A stretch of DNA of 56,405 bases from Thermoplasmata archaeon (lineage in GTDB: Archaea; Thermoplasmatota; Thermoplasmata; Lutacidiplasmatales; UBA184), in the NCBI GenBank assembly GCA_021826685.1, contig JAKAYT010000006.1, positions 1 to 56,405 of the forward strand, written 5' to 3'. Every line of letters begins with the position of its first letter. Positions within the stretch are counted from its first letter, which is position 1. Below, one piece after another: positions 9,027-18,798 of the stretch. The position numbers were made by a program, and so were the translations under genes. The notes under the pieces are model-generated. The model ran no database searches. It saw nothing but the letters and a program-made list of their open reading frames with translations, and had not been told where the DNA came from.

Positions 9027-9926
9027 ATGGCCGCTCTCCTCCTCGTTCGCTACGGCGAACTCGCGCTCAAGTCTCCGCCGGTCCGTCGCGACTTCGAGCG
9101 CCAGCTCCGCCGCAACATCCTCGATCAGTTCCTGGCGAACGGCCTCGTGGGGCGGCTGCGGAGCGACCATGGTCACCTGTACGCCGAGGTGAACGACGCG
9201 GCGGACGGAACGAGGGTGCTTCGGCGCGTGTTCGGCGTCACTTCGGTCAGTCAGGTCTGGGAGGTGCCGACCGAGTTCGCCGGCATCCGCGAGCGACTGC
9301 TCGAGCTGGGCGAGCCCGCCCTGGTCCCCCACGCGTCGTTCGCCGTTCGATCGCGGCGGACGGGCACCCACCCCTTCACGAGTCAGGAACTCGCCCGCGA
9401 CCTCGGTGCGGCCGTGCTCGATCGGTTCGCCGACCGCAATCTTTCGGTCGACCTCGAGCAGCCCCGCGTCGAACTCTTTGTCGAGGTTCGCGGCCCCCGA
9501 ACGTACCTTTCCCTCGACCGTTTCGCAGGCCCCGGCGGTCTTCCGTTGGGGGTCGCGGGCCGCGTGGCGGCGATGGTCGACGGCCCTCGAGGAGCGCTGG
9601 GAACGTATCTCATGATGAAACGAGGATGCCGCTGCGCCGTTGTCGCCCTGCCCTCGGGTCGCCCGCTTGTCGAGCGGGTCCTCGCACGATTCGACCCGAA
9701 GGTCCGGGTGCGGAACGCCGAGTCGGCCGAGGACGCGTGGGTGCCGCAACTCGCCGAGGCCGCCGAAGAGACCCACGCCGATGGGATCGTCCTTCCCATG
9801 GACGTGGACGGCTTCGCCGTCGAGCGCGAGCGCTGGGGGGACCGCGTTCTGTTCTCGCCCACGGTCGGTTGGAGCGACGAGGAGGTGACGGAGCGATGGA
9901 AGCGCGTCGAGGAACTCGCAGCGTGA
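9027..9926 (+). CDS. ThiI-like protein (THUMP domain) with degenerate PP-loop
   Basis: LLLVRYGELALKSPPVRRDFERQL start and THUMP region as in ThiI; the SGGIDSP-equivalent site reads VDGPRGALGTYLMMKRGC. Confidence 0.82.
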   Translation: MAALLLVRYGELALKSPPVRRDFERQLRRNILDQFLANGLVGRLRSDHGHLYAEVNDAADGTRVLRRVFGVTSVSQVWEVPTEFAGIRERLLELGEPALVPHASFAVRSRRTGTHPFTSQELARDLGAAVLDRFADRNLSVDLEQPRVELFVEVRGPRTYLSLDRFAGPGGLPLGVAGRVAAMVDGPRGALGTYLMMKRGCRCAVVALPSGRPLVERVLARFDPKVRVRNAESAEDAWVPQLAEAAEETHADGIVLPMDVDGFAVERERWGDRVLFSPTVGWSDEEVTERWKRVEELAA

Positions 9927-10186
9927 TGCAGCAACGAATCGATCCCGAACCCGCTTCGGAGCCCCCGACCCTCCCGACCGGTGGGGCCTCCGCCGCCCCC
10001 GCGCCCATTCCCCCCACCCCGATCCTCCCAGCGCTCCCGCAGGACTCCGACACCGCTCTGTGGGAGCGCCGGCGCCAATGGCGCGAGGAACGGGAGCGGT
10101 TCGAACGCTTCTCGAACATCTCCTCGGCCCGGATACCCCCGCGTCCTTCGCCCGGCTCCTCCTCCCCAGAACGCCCCGAGGAGTGA
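9926..10186 (+). CDS. hypothetical small Pro-rich protein
   Basis: ATG overlaps the thiI-like stop codon; Pro-rich N-terminus then charged helix; no family recognised. Confidence 0.4.
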   Translation: MQQRIDPEPASEPPTLPTGGASAAPAPIPPTPILPALPQDSDTALWERRRQWREERERFERFSNISSARIPPRPSPGSSSPERPEE

Positions 10187-10265
10187 CCGCGCCTAGCGTT
10201 CTGGGCCCCGCGTTGGGCGAAGCGTTAAGTGGGCCGCCCGAGTCGAGCCGGCGGAGCGCCCATTC

Positions 10266-10454
10266 ATGCCGATCTACGAGGTGACCGGACGGTTCTTGGC
10301 CCGCCGCAACGACTGGCAAATCTTCCGCAAGCGCCACGACGCGACCTCGCCCGAAGAGGCCACGGAGTGGGCGCTGAGCGAGATCGGGGGCTGCCATCAC
10401 GTGGCGCGCCGCCTCATCCGCATCGAGTCGGTCGCGGAGGCTAAGGCGTCGTGA
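10266..10454 (+). CDS. rpl18a: 50S ribosomal protein L18Ae (LX)
   Basis: MPIYEVTGRFLARRNDWQIFRKRHDATSPEEATEWALSEIGGCHHVARRLIRI; followed by prefoldin alpha and ftsY as commonly seen in archaea. Confidence 0.88.
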   Translation: MPIYEVTGRFLARRNDWQIFRKRHDATSPEEATEWALSEIGGCHHVARRLIRIESVAEAKAS

Positions 10455-10921
10455 GCGCTCGGGCTCCTTCGGTGACACCGGAGCAACAGGTCCAAGAGGA
10501 CCTGATGCGCCTCGATGCCTACCGCAACCAGCTGAACCAGCTCCTGCAGCAGAGCCAACTTCTCGAGAGCTCGCGTGCCGACCATCTCCGGGCGAGAGAG
10601 ACGCTCGACGGCCTCGACAACGTGGACGCTTCGCGCGAGATCGTGATCCCGCTGGGGGCCGAGACGTACTTGCGCGGCTCCGCCGCCACTCACGCCCCGA
10701 TCCTACTGGGGATCGGGTCCGGTGTCGTCGCCGAGATGGATCGGGCCAAAGCGTCCGAGGTGCTTCACGAGCGGCTGACCCGCTTGGACCAAGCCGCCCG
10801 CGAGCTCGGGGGCCAGATCGACGCTATCCAGGAACGGATCGATGTCCTGACCCAGCGGATCGAGGCGATGACCCAGGGCGAACCGGCCCCATCTGCGAAG
10901 AACGATGTGGGCGGCGATTAG
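10451..10921 (+). CDS. pfdA: prefoldin subunit alpha
   Basis: Coiled coil - IVIPLGAETYLRGSA - coiled coil; between L18a and ftsY. Confidence 0.88.
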   Translation: MSARAPSVTPEQQVQEDLMRLDAYRNQLNQLLQQSQLLESSRADHLRARETLDGLDNVDASREIVIPLGAETYLRGSAATHAPILLGIGSGVVAEMDRAKASEVLHERLTRLDQAARELGGQIDAIQERIDVLTQRIEAMTQGEPAPSAKNDVGGD

Positions 10922-11939
10922 GGCGCGTCTGCGTCGCTCCCAACCCACGGAGGCGACGGCGCCGGGCGAGCCGGTCGCACCGACCCCCGCCTCCCCACGC
11001 CCGGCCGTCCCGCCCCCTTCGCGCGGGGATTCGTCCGCCCTCGGCGAGCCGACGCGGCACTTCACGGAGGGCATGATGGGCCGCCACCTCAAGGAGTCGA
11101 CCCTCGATGACGCGCTCGACGACCTCGAGATCGTTCTCTTGCAGTCGGACGTGGCCCTTCCGGTCGCCGAGAAGCTCGAAGAGAACCTCCGACGCGACCT
11201 TCTGGGCAAGAAGCTCCGCTGGGGGGCGGATGTCGAGGCCGCGGTGCGCGACAGCCTCGCGCAGAGTATCCGTTCGATCCTCGCGCGACCCCCCATCGAT
11301 CTTCCGAAGGCGATCCGGGAGTCGCCGACCCACCCGTACGTCATCCTGTTCCTGGGAGTGAACGGGACGGGGAAGACCACGACGATCGCGAAGATCGCGG
11401 GGTGGCTGAAGCACCAGGGGATCGTCTCCGTCATCGCCGCCGGCGACACGTTCCGCGCCGGGGCGATCGAGCAGCTCCTCGTTCATGGTGAGCGTCTGGG
11501 GATTCGGGTTGTCCGCCAACAAGAGGGGAGCGATCCGGCGGCCGTTGCCTTCGACGCGATCGAGCACGCGCGAGCGAAGGGAGTGCCCGTCGTCCTCGTC
11601 GACACCGCCGGTCGACAGCACACCAACGAGAACCTCGTGGCGGAGGCTCAGAAGATCCGCCGCGTTGCCAAGCCGCAGCTCACGCTCTTCGTCGGGGACG
11701 CCCTCAGCGGCAACGATGTCGTCGAACAGGCACGGCTCTTCGATGAAGCGCTCGGCATCGATGGCCTCGTGCTCACGAAGTTGGACGCCGACACGAAGGG
11801 AGGTTCCGCGGTGAGCACCGTCTACGCCACGAAGAAGCCGATCGTGTTCGTAGGCACGGGCCAGGGGTACGACGACCTCGCTCCGTTCGATCCGGACTGG
11901 ATGGTCCGCCGGCTGTTCCAAGAGGGGACCGCGGCGTGA
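10905..11939 (+). CDS. ftsY: signal recognition particle receptor FtsY
   Basis: LGVNGTGKTTTIAKIAGWL, AGDTFRAGAIEQL, DTAGRQHTNENL, LTKLDADTKGGSA. Confidence 0.96.
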   Translation: MWAAIRARLRRSQPTEATAPGEPVAPTPASPRPAVPPPSRGDSSALGEPTRHFTEGMMGRHLKESTLDDALDDLEIVLLQSDVALPVAEKLEENLRRDLLGKKLRWGADVEAAVRDSLAQSIRSILARPPIDLPKAIRESPTHPYVILFLGVNGTGKTTTIAKIAGWLKHQGIVSVIAAGDTFRAGAIEQLLVHGERLGIRVVRQQEGSDPAAVAFDAIEHARAKGVPVVLVDTAGRQHTNENLVAEAQKIRRVAKPQLTLFVGDALSGNDVVEQARLFDEALGIDGLVLTKLDADTKGGSAVSTVYATKKPIVFVGTGQGYDDLAPFDPDWMVRRLFQEGTAA

Positions 11940-12673
11940 GCGCCGAGATCGACGTGGTTCTGGTCCGGCCCAAGGAGGACGGAAACGTCGGCGCCGTCGC
12001 CCGGGTCGCGCGGAATTTCGGCGCCCGCCATCTGGTCCTCGTGGCCCCCCGCGCCCCTCTCGGTCCGGAGGCGCGTCGCCGCTCGATGGGCGGCCTCGCG
12101 CTCCTCAAAGATGCGCGCACCTACTCTACGCTCGATCGTGCGATCGTCGATGCGGACCTCGTCGTGGGAACGACCGACATGTCCACGGGACGGTCGAACG
12201 CCTACCTTCGCCGCTCGGTGAGCCCTGAGAGGCTCGGAGAGATGCTCGCACCGGTCCACGGCCGCGCGGCGATCGTCTTCGGCCCGGAGGACAACGGGCT
12301 ATCCCGGACCGAGCTCAATCGATGCGATCTGCTGGTGCACATCCCCGCGCGACGCGAGTTCCCGACCCTCAACCTTTCGCACGCAGCGGCGGTCGTGCTC
12401 TACGCGGTCCACCGGGCTCCGAAGGGCATGTCGGACCTTAGCACGCCGGCCCCCGAGATCGTCGAGCTGAACGGCCGGGAAAAGGAGCTCTTCTTGGCCC
12501 GCGCCGAGGGAATCCTGTCTCGGACCCGCTATCCCGCCCACAAGCGCAGGGGTTTAATCCTCCTCTTTCGTCGTGTGCTCGGACGCGCCAGCCCGACCGA
12601 GGCCGAGTATCGCATGATGCTCGGATTCCTGAAGGGCATCGATCGATCGTTGGCCGGCAAGCGCAGAAAATGA
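11936..12673 (+). CDS. trmJ: SpoU/TrmJ-type RNA 2'-O-methyltransferase
   Basis: VVLVRPKEDGNVGAVARVARNFG, IVFGPEDNGLSRTEL, HIPARREFPTLNLSHAAAVVLY. Confidence 0.92.
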   Translation: MSAEIDVVLVRPKEDGNVGAVARVARNFGARHLVLVAPRAPLGPEARRRSMGGLALLKDARTYSTLDRAIVDADLVVGTTDMSTGRSNAYLRRSVSPERLGEMLAPVHGRAAIVFGPEDNGLSRTELNRCDLLVHIPARREFPTLNLSHAAAVVLYAVHRAPKGMSDLSTPAPEIVELNGREKELFLARAEGILSRTRYPAHKRRGLILLFRRVLGRASPTEAEYRMMLGFLKGIDRSLAGKRRK

Positions 12674-13083
12674 GCGATAACGGAGAGTGGCTACGGGGCC
12701 GAGGGATCGGCCGCGAGCGATTCGCGACGTACCTCGGCGACTACCTCGCGACCCTCGGATTCGAGGTTCAGAAGACGGAGTTCGCGGAGCCCACGCACAC
12801 CGTACTCTCGGCTCGGCTTACCCGCATGAACCCCTCCGTCCCCGCGTCCGCGAAGGAGCTCAGCTTCGAGCTGTTCCCGAGCAGCGGGGGAGCCACCCTC
12901 TATTGGAAAGGCCCCGCTCAGATCGACGCGAAGGAAGCCGGTCGAATGGACCGCTTCGTGAGGGAAATCTCGACCCATCTCGAGCGCGTGATCGCGACCG
13001 AGAGCCATCTCGCGTCGCGCGTGATCCGGCCGCCCGTCGTGCGCCTGCCTTGGGAGCCGGCGCCTTCGGCCGCTCCTTCGTGA
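12670..13083 (+). CDS. conserved hypothetical protein
   Basis: ATGA overlap with trmJ; globular composition; family not recognised. Confidence 0.6.
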   Translation: MSDNGEWLRGRGIGRERFATYLGDYLATLGFEVQKTEFAEPTHTVLSARLTRMNPSVPASAKELSFELFPSSGGATLYWKGPAQIDAKEAGRMDRFVREISTHLERVIATESHLASRVIRPPVVRLPWEPAPSAAPS

Positions 13084-13098
13084 AGGTGCGGGCCAGCT

Positions 13099-13353
13099 TC
13101 AGCTCTTCTTCTCGGTGGCCGCAGAATCCTTCGGCTCCGTTCCCTCGCCCTTGAGGCCCTTCTTCATGCCCGAGACGAATCCTTTGGCGCCCAGGACACC
13201 GGCGCGGCCGATCTTGCCCGCGACGACGCCCGTGTCCTTCGCGATCTGCTCCGTCCCACTGACGGCCCGGTCTCCGAAAGAGAGCTCCTTGCCGCACTTC
13301 GCGCAGGTCTTCGCACCCTCCGGCACCTCGGCGCCGCATGCTGGACACTTCAT
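13099..13353 (-). CDS. zinc-ribbon domain protein
   Basis: N-terminal MKCPACGAEVPEGAKTCAKCGKEL. Confidence 0.75.
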   Translation of the reverse strand: MKCPACGAEVPEGAKTCAKCGKELSFGDRAVSGTEQIAKDTGVVAGKIGRAGVLGAKGFVSGMKKGLKGEGTEPKDSAATEKKS

Positions 13354-13510
13354 GTCGGTTAGTTCCCCCCGGCGCCAGAGCGCGCCGGCTCTAAAAAGTC
13401 ACTCTCGCCGCAGCGACCGGTCTCGGGACTGTTCGAAGCCGCCCCGATGAGAGAGCTGGGGTGTCGGGCACGACGTTTTGCCCCCGTCTGGCAGACCACC
13501 CGACAGGTCA

Positions 13511-13522
13511 GATTTAAATAGA
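13511..13522 (+). promoter_or_regulatory. putative archaeal TATA box for the thermosome gene
   Basis: GATTTAAATAGA, about 60 bp upstream of the ATG at 13578. Confidence 0.6.
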
Positions 13523-13577
13523 ACCGCTTTTCTACCCAAACCGACCACCCAGAGGGATCTCGGGGAGGAAGAAGCGT

Positions 13578-15245
13578 ATGCTGACAGGACAAACACCGAT
13601 TTTGGTACTGAAGGAAGGAACGAAGCGTGAGAAGGGGCGCGGTGCGCTCTCGAACAACATCTCGGCAGCGAAGGCGATTGCAGACGCGGTCCGCTCGACG
13701 CTCGGCCCCCGGGGCCTCGATAAGATGCTCGTCGATTCGATGGGCGATGTCGTCGTCACCAACGATGGGGTCACCATCCTCAAGGAGATGGACGTCGAGC
13801 ACCCGGCCGCGAAGATGCTGGTCGAGGTCGCGAAGACCCAAGACCAGGAAGCGGGCGACGGGACCACCACGGCGGTCATCTTGACCGGCGAGTTGCTGAA
13901 GCGCGCCGAGAGCCTCATCGAGCAGAACATCCACCCGACGATCATCAGCCAAGGCTACCGTCTCGCCTCCCAGAAGGCTCTCGAGATGCTCGACCAGATC
14001 GCGCAACCGATCAAGATCGAGGACCACGCGATGCTCAAGGAGATCGCCGAGACCGCGATGGGCTCGAAGTCGGTCAGTTTCAACCGCGAGCTTCTGGGCG
14101 AGATCTCGGTCAAGGCTGTCACCAGCGTGGCCGAGAAGAAGGACGGCCGCTACTCGGTCGACCTCGACAACATCCAGCTCATCAAGAAGCAGGGCGGCGC
14201 GATCTCGGACACTCAATTGATCGAGGGCGTCATCGTCGACAAGGAGAAAGTCCACTCCGGGATGCCGACGCTGGTCACGAACCCGAAGATTGCTCTCCTG
14301 GACGCGGCGTTGGAGATCAAGAAGACCGAGATCGACGCGAAGATCGAGATCAACGATCCCACCCAGCTCAACGCGTTCCTCGCCGAGGAGGAGAACATGC
14401 TGCGTCGGATGGTCGACCAGGTCAAGAAGTCCGGCGCGAACGTCGTCTTCTGTCAGAAGGGGATCGACGACCTCGCCCAGCACTTCCTCGCCAAGGAAGG
14501 GATCTACGGAGTTCGCCGCGTGAAGAAGTCCGACATGGACAAGCTGGCGAAGGCCACGGGCGCGAACGTGGTGAGCAAGGTCAGCGAGCTCACGGCGGAG
14601 GACATCGGCACGGCCGGCACGGTCGAGGAACGCAAGATCGGGGAGGATTCCCTGACGTTCGTCACCGGAGCCAAGAAGGCGAAGGCGGTCAGCATCCTCA
14701 TTCGCGGCGGGACCGAGCACGTGCTGGACGAGATCGAGCGCTCGCTCGATGACGCCCTGAACGTCGTCGCCGTGGCGGTCGAGGACGGGAAGTACGTCTA
14801 CGGCGGCGGCGCGACCGCGAGCGAGCTCGCCCTCCAGCTGCGCGACCACGCGGCGAAGGTCGGCGGACGCGAGCAGATCGCGTTCGAGAGCTTCGCGGAG
14901 TCCTTGGAGACGATCCCCCGGACCCTCGCCGAGAACGCGGGCCTCGACCCGATCGACATCCTGATCGAGCTGAGGAAGTCCCACAAGGCGGGCAAGAAGA
15001 GCGCCGGCGTGAACGTCCGCGCGGGCAAGATCGACGACATGAGCGGTCTCAAGGTGATTGAGCCGATCCGCGTGGGACGTCAGGCGATCGAGAGCGCGAC
15101 CGATGCCGCGGTGATGATCCTGAGGATCGACGACGTCATCGCGTCCAAGTCGTCCCCGCCCCCTTCGGGCGGTGCCGGCGGCCCGGGCGGCCCCGGCGGA
15201 ATGGGCGGCATGGGCGGGATGGGCGGCGGCGACTTCGAGGACTAA
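13578..15245 (+). CDS. thsA: thermosome subunit (group II chaperonin)
   Basis: [50 protein letters not shown]-terminal [12 protein letters not shown] tail. Confidence 0.98.
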   Translation: MLTGQTPILVLKEGTKREKGRGALSNNISAAKAIADAVRSTLGPRGLDKMLVDSMGDVVVTNDGVTILKEMDVEHPAAKMLVEVAKTQDQEAGDGTTTAVILTGELLKRAESLIEQNIHPTIISQGYRLASQKALEMLDQIAQPIKIEDHAMLKEIAETAMGSKSVSFNRELLGEISVKAVTSVAEKKDGRYSVDLDNIQLIKKQGGAISDTQLIEGVIVDKEKVHSGMPTLVTNPKIALLDAALEIKKTEIDAKIEINDPTQLNAFLAEEENMLRRMVDQVKKSGANVVFCQKGIDDLAQHFLAKEGIYGVRRVKKSDMDKLAKATGANVVSKVSELTAEDIGTAGTVEERKIGEDSLTFVTGAKKAKAVSILIRGGTEHVLDEIERSLDDALNVVAVAVEDGKYVYGGGATASELALQLRDHAAKVGGREQIAFESFAESLETIPRTLAENAGLDPIDILIELRKSHKAGKKSAGVNVRAGKIDDMSGLKVIEPIRVGRQAIESATDAAVMILRIDDVIASKSSPPPSGGAGGPGGPGGMGGMGGMGGGDFED

Positions 15246-15285
15246 GCTCGGAAGCTACTGTCCCCCCGCGAACGCGAACCCATTC

Positions 15286-15316
15286 GGCCGCCTTCGCCCT
15301 TCGGGGCAAGGCGGCC
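15286..15316 (+). terminator. strong hairpin downstream of the thermosome gene (terminator or structured RNA)
   Basis: GGCCGCCTT...AAGGCGGCC 9-bp stem enclosing GCCC-TTCG-GGGC. Confidence 0.5.
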
Positions 15317-15811
15317 TTCGGTGGCCCGACGAGAGCGATCTAAGGTTGCCCGAGCCCTCTCCCTTGCGGGAGAGGCGAGCATGCCGGGGCGCCCGCGTAC
15401 CGTTTTTCGGCGTTCACGTTATCCGAAGCCTCCTTGTGTGCGGGCCCTCCCGCCGGAGTGGGGAATCGTGCGCATCCTTCAACGAACTCCGTGCAGGGCG
15501 CGAGAGCGAGGGCACGGAGGGGACGTTCCCCCCGCCGCCCGGGCCGCGCCGGAGATAGGTTCACCGATGCGCGTCGCGCGGACGATCCACGAGGCGGCTC
15601 CCGGGCCGTCGCGAGGTGAACTATGCCCCCCCTCCCTGGTGCCGGTGAACGACGAGCTCGATCGGGGGTGCGATCGGTGACGGTGCCCGATGCCGAGCGG
15701 GAGGGCGGTGCCGGCGTCCCCCGTCGCGAGTCGGTTGGCGAGGTTCGCTCCGGGGTTCCCGGGGACAAGGGCGAGGGCTCGATCCGTGCACGGGCCGCGC
15801 CCGGTCCACCG

Positions 15812-16762
15812 ATGCGCCGGGCGGTCTCGTTCTGCGCGACGAACTACGAGACGAAAGAGACCCTTGGCGCATCGCTCGCGAGCATCGAGCGGATCGGGGA
15901 ACTCGCCGGGGTTCCGTTCGAGATCGTAGTTGCCGACGGGCCGAGCGGAGCCGAGGTACGATCGGAGCTACTCGCTTGGAAGGAGGCGGACCCGATGGGC
16001 CACCAACTCATCCTCCACGAACGCAGAAATCGCGGGTACGGCCGACGTCTCGCCTTCGAGCAAAGCTCGGGGGAGTACATCGTGCCCTTCGACACTTCGA
16101 TCGTCTACACGCCGGAGATCTACGGCCCGCTTCTCCGCGCGTACGTCGCCCTCCGGACAAAGCGGATGCTCTTCTCGGAGGTATGCGTGTTTGAACGTTC
16201 CACGATCGAAGCGGTTGGGGGATGGCGCGACCTGATCGGAGGCGAAGATGTTGACGTGCAGGCGCCGGTCGCGCGGCGGTTCGGGATGATCGCCTATCCC
16301 ACCGGGGACCCCGGATCGCAATCGGCGTCGCTCCGAGCGTTGGAGCGACAGTCACGGTACGCCGGGCGACGGGGTCTCCCGCGCCTCTGGCGGCTCTTCC
16401 TCACGCAGCGCGATCAGATCGTGGGGGCGAACTATCGGGTCCGAGACCTCTTGGACTTCAACCGAACCAAGCCCCCGCTCGTGCGGGTGGCCGCGCGAGC
16501 GTGGTTCACGGCGGCCAAAACGGCGGCCGGACTGCGAGGGCTCAAACCCCGCGAGAACGGATCCAACAACTACCTCTACGTACGGGAGGAGACGATCCGG
16601 TCGATGCGCGACGGAGATCGGCTGGAGCTCGGGTGGTCGGAGGGACCACCCGTTCGCCTGGCGCTCACGCAGGACGAACGCTCGTATCTATCGCTCCATT
16701 CGACGCTCTACCGCACGGTGGCCGAAGAGCATCCCGAACTATTCCTGGACAAGGCGGGGTAA
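15812..16762 (+). CDS. family 2-like glycosyltransferase
   Basis: RAVSFCATNYETKETLGASLASIERI..., FEIVVADGPSGAEVRSELLAW, RRNRGYGRRLAFEQSSGEYIVPFDTSIVY; start chosen at MRRAVS. Confidence 0.75.
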   Translation: MRRAVSFCATNYETKETLGASLASIERIGELAGVPFEIVVADGPSGAEVRSELLAWKEADPMGHQLILHERRNRGYGRRLAFEQSSGEYIVPFDTSIVYTPEIYGPLLRAYVALRTKRMLFSEVCVFERSTIEAVGGWRDLIGGEDVDVQAPVARRFGMIAYPTGDPGSQSASLRALERQSRYAGRRGLPRLWRLFLTQRDQIVGANYRVRDLLDFNRTKPPLVRVAARAWFTAAKTAAGLRGLKPRENGSNNYLYVREETIRSMRDGDRLELGWSEGPPVRLALTQDERSYLSLHSTLYRTVAEEHPELFLDKAG

Positions 16763-16770
16763 AGCAGCAA

Positions 16771-16888
16771 CATGCCCCGGGCCGCGCGCCATGGGCGCCC
16801 CCGTGGGTCCGATCGATACGCCCGGTCCGGAAGATTGGCAGCCCGTGGTCGCGCCCCGGGGCTCGGGGTTCGGGGAAAGCGGGGCATG
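16771..16888. ncRNA. putative structured non-coding RNA (identity unknown)
   Basis: Intergenic 118 bp bounded by a perfect 9-bp inverted repeat CATGCCCCG...CGGGGCATG; no credible ORF; not a tRNA. Confidence 0.35.
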
Positions 16889-16935
16889 GGCTCCGGCTTA
16901 AGCTCGTCAGGACGTGAGGAGGCCGCGAGGCGACG

Positions 16936-18087
16936 ATGTCGCTGGACGAGGTCGCGGACTCTCCCATCCTCCGTCTCATCGACCGGATCTTCGAGATGCG
17001 CCGGGAAGGTGCCGAGATCCTTTCGCTCCACATCGGCGAACCCGACTTCGAGACACCGCTGGGCATTCGAGAGGCCGCGTTCCGCGCGATGAACTCCGGT
17101 CGTACCCACTACGTCGCCGCGCAAGGAAGCCCGGGACTCCGAGCGGCAATCGCGGACCGGCTCCGTACCCGCCACGGGATCCCGGCGCGGGCCGAGACGG
17201 TCGTCGTCGTCCCGGCCAAGTTCGCTCTGTACGCGTCGTTGCTCGCCACGGTCGGCCCGGGAGACGAGGTCCTCCTTCCGGACCCCACCTACTTGCTCGT
17301 GCAACCCAGCCAGTTGGTCGGAGCGCGACCCGTGTTCTTCCCCCTCCGGGAGGATTTCTCCTTCGACCTCGACGCCATGGCCCGCGCGATCACCCCCCGC
17401 ACCCGCGCCGTGGTCCTTGTCAGCCCATCGAACCCTACCGGACGACTGCTCACGGAGGAGGACATCCGCGGGATCCTTGGGCTAGCCCGACGCCACGGGC
17501 TGGCGGTCATCAGCGACGAGACGTACGAGTCGCTCGTCTACGAGGGGGTCCACGTCGCACCGGCGGCCGTCGCCGGTACCGACACGACCGTGATCACGAT
17601 CGGGAGCTTTTCGAAGATCTACTCGATGACCGGCTGGCGGATCGGCTACGCGATCGCGCCGGCGCCGATCGTCGCTCGGCTCGTCAAGATCGTCGAGCAC
17701 ACCCTCACCTGCGTTCCCCCGTTCATCCAGGACGCGGCGGAGTGGGCGCTCGCGAATGCTTCGGAGGACGAGGCGCGGTTCCGGGCGACGTTTCGCGAGC
17801 GTCGGGACCATTTGATCGAACGGTTGTCGAAGGTTCGGGGCCTTGCTTTCGTCCGCCCGCAGGGTGCCTTCTACGTATTCCCGAAGTACGATCTTCCTCT
17901 CCCCTCGGTGGAGTTCTGCGGGGCCTTGCTCCAAGAGGAGCGCGTCGCGGTGGTCCCCGGGATCGCGTTCGGACCGCACGGAGAGCGACACTTCCGCATA
18001 TCCTACTCCAGCCGTCTCGAGGTGGTGGACGAGGCGGTGGCGCGGCTCGAGCGATTCGTCGAGCGCCGCTCCACGCCCCGGATCTGA
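16936..18087 (+). CDS. class I/II pyridoxal-phosphate aminotransferase
   Basis: LHIGEPDFETP, SPSNPTGRLL, SDETYESLVYEG, SFSKIYSMTGWRIGY (PLP lysine), HFRISYSS. Confidence 0.95.
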   Translation: MSLDEVADSPILRLIDRIFEMRREGAEILSLHIGEPDFETPLGIREAAFRAMNSGRTHYVAAQGSPGLRAAIADRLRTRHGIPARAETVVVVPAKFALYASLLATVGPGDEVLLPDPTYLLVQPSQLVGARPVFFPLREDFSFDLDAMARAITPRTRAVVLVSPSNPTGRLLTEEDIRGILGLARRHGLAVISDETYESLVYEGVHVAPAAVAGTDTTVITIGSFSKIYSMTGWRIGYAIAPAPIVARLVKIVEHTLTCVPPFIQDAAEWALANASEDEARFRATFRERRDHLIERLSKVRGLAFVRPQGAFYVFPKYDLPLPSVEFCGALLQEERVAVVPGIAFGPHGERHFRISYSSRLEVVDEAVARLERFVERRSTPRI

Positions 18088-18130
18088 GGCCCCCCAACCG
18101 TTCTTGTAGTCGACTCGGTTCGCGGGGACG

Positions 18131-18787
18131 ATGAGCGACCCGCGCCGCGTCCACGATCTGACCGCACGGCTGGAGACCCACATGCCGGTCTGGGCGACCT
18201 CGCCCCTCCCGGTCTTCGAGCCGGTCGGGGTCGTTGCTCGGGACGGCTACGCGATCGAGAGGATCGCGTGCATGACCCACACCGGGACCCACGTCGACGC
18301 TCCGTACCACTTCCTGGAGGACGGGCTGACGGTCGACCGGATTCCACCCGAGAAGCTCGTGGGGTCGGCGGCGGTCCTGGACCTACGCGGCGAGACCCAG
18401 GGAGATCGGATCCCCGTGCCGGCCCTCTCTAAGCACTGGCCGAGCGGACCGGTGCCGGACATGGTGTTCTTGCACACCGGATGGAGCGACATCCGGGCGC
18501 CGACACGCAAGTACCTCTACGAGTTCCCAGGAATCGACCCGGACGGAGCGAAGTGGTTGGCGGCGCGCGGGATCCACGCCGTCGGGACCGACGCTCTTGG
18601 GATCGACCCTTACTCTAACTCGAAGTTCGAGGCGCACAAAATCCTCCTCGGCCAGGGAGTCTACATCATTGAGGCGATGGCGCATCTCTCGGAGCTGAAG
18701 GAGGGACAGCGCTACACGGCCTTCGTCGGCCCGTTGAAGATCGCGGGCGCGAGCGGAGCCATGGCCCGGGTGCTCGCGGTCGAGTAG
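18131..18787 (+). CDS. cyclase family protein (kynurenine formamidase-like)
   Basis: HTGTHVDAPYHFLEDGLTVDRIPPEKLVG; HTGW; GTDALGID. Confidence 0.88.
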   Translation: MSDPRRVHDLTARLETHMPVWATSPLPVFEPVGVVARDGYAIERIACMTHTGTHVDAPYHFLEDGLTVDRIPPEKLVGSAAVLDLRGETQGDRIPVPALSKHWPSGPVPDMVFLHTGWSDIRAPTRKYLYEFPGIDPDGAKWLAARGIHAVGTDALGIDPYSNSKFEAHKILLGQGVYIIEAMAHLSELKEGQRYTAFVGPLKIAGASGAMARVLAVE

Positions 18788-18798
18788 GGGGCGCCGAG

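Noticed and set aside
8982-10478. 498-aa minus-strand ORF
   Set aside because: Antisense to the ThiI-like gene and neighbours; no recognisable domain
13359-14984. 541-aa minus-strand ORF
   Set aside because: Antisense to the clear thermosome gene; low-complexity L/R/D/V composition typical of high-GC shadow ORFs
16771-16888. Possible SRP (7S) RNA from GGTCCGGAAG...GCAGCC
   Set aside because: Conserved asymmetric loop and GGAA tetraloop closing pairs not satisfied; too short for archaeal 7S RNA; kept only as unknown structured element
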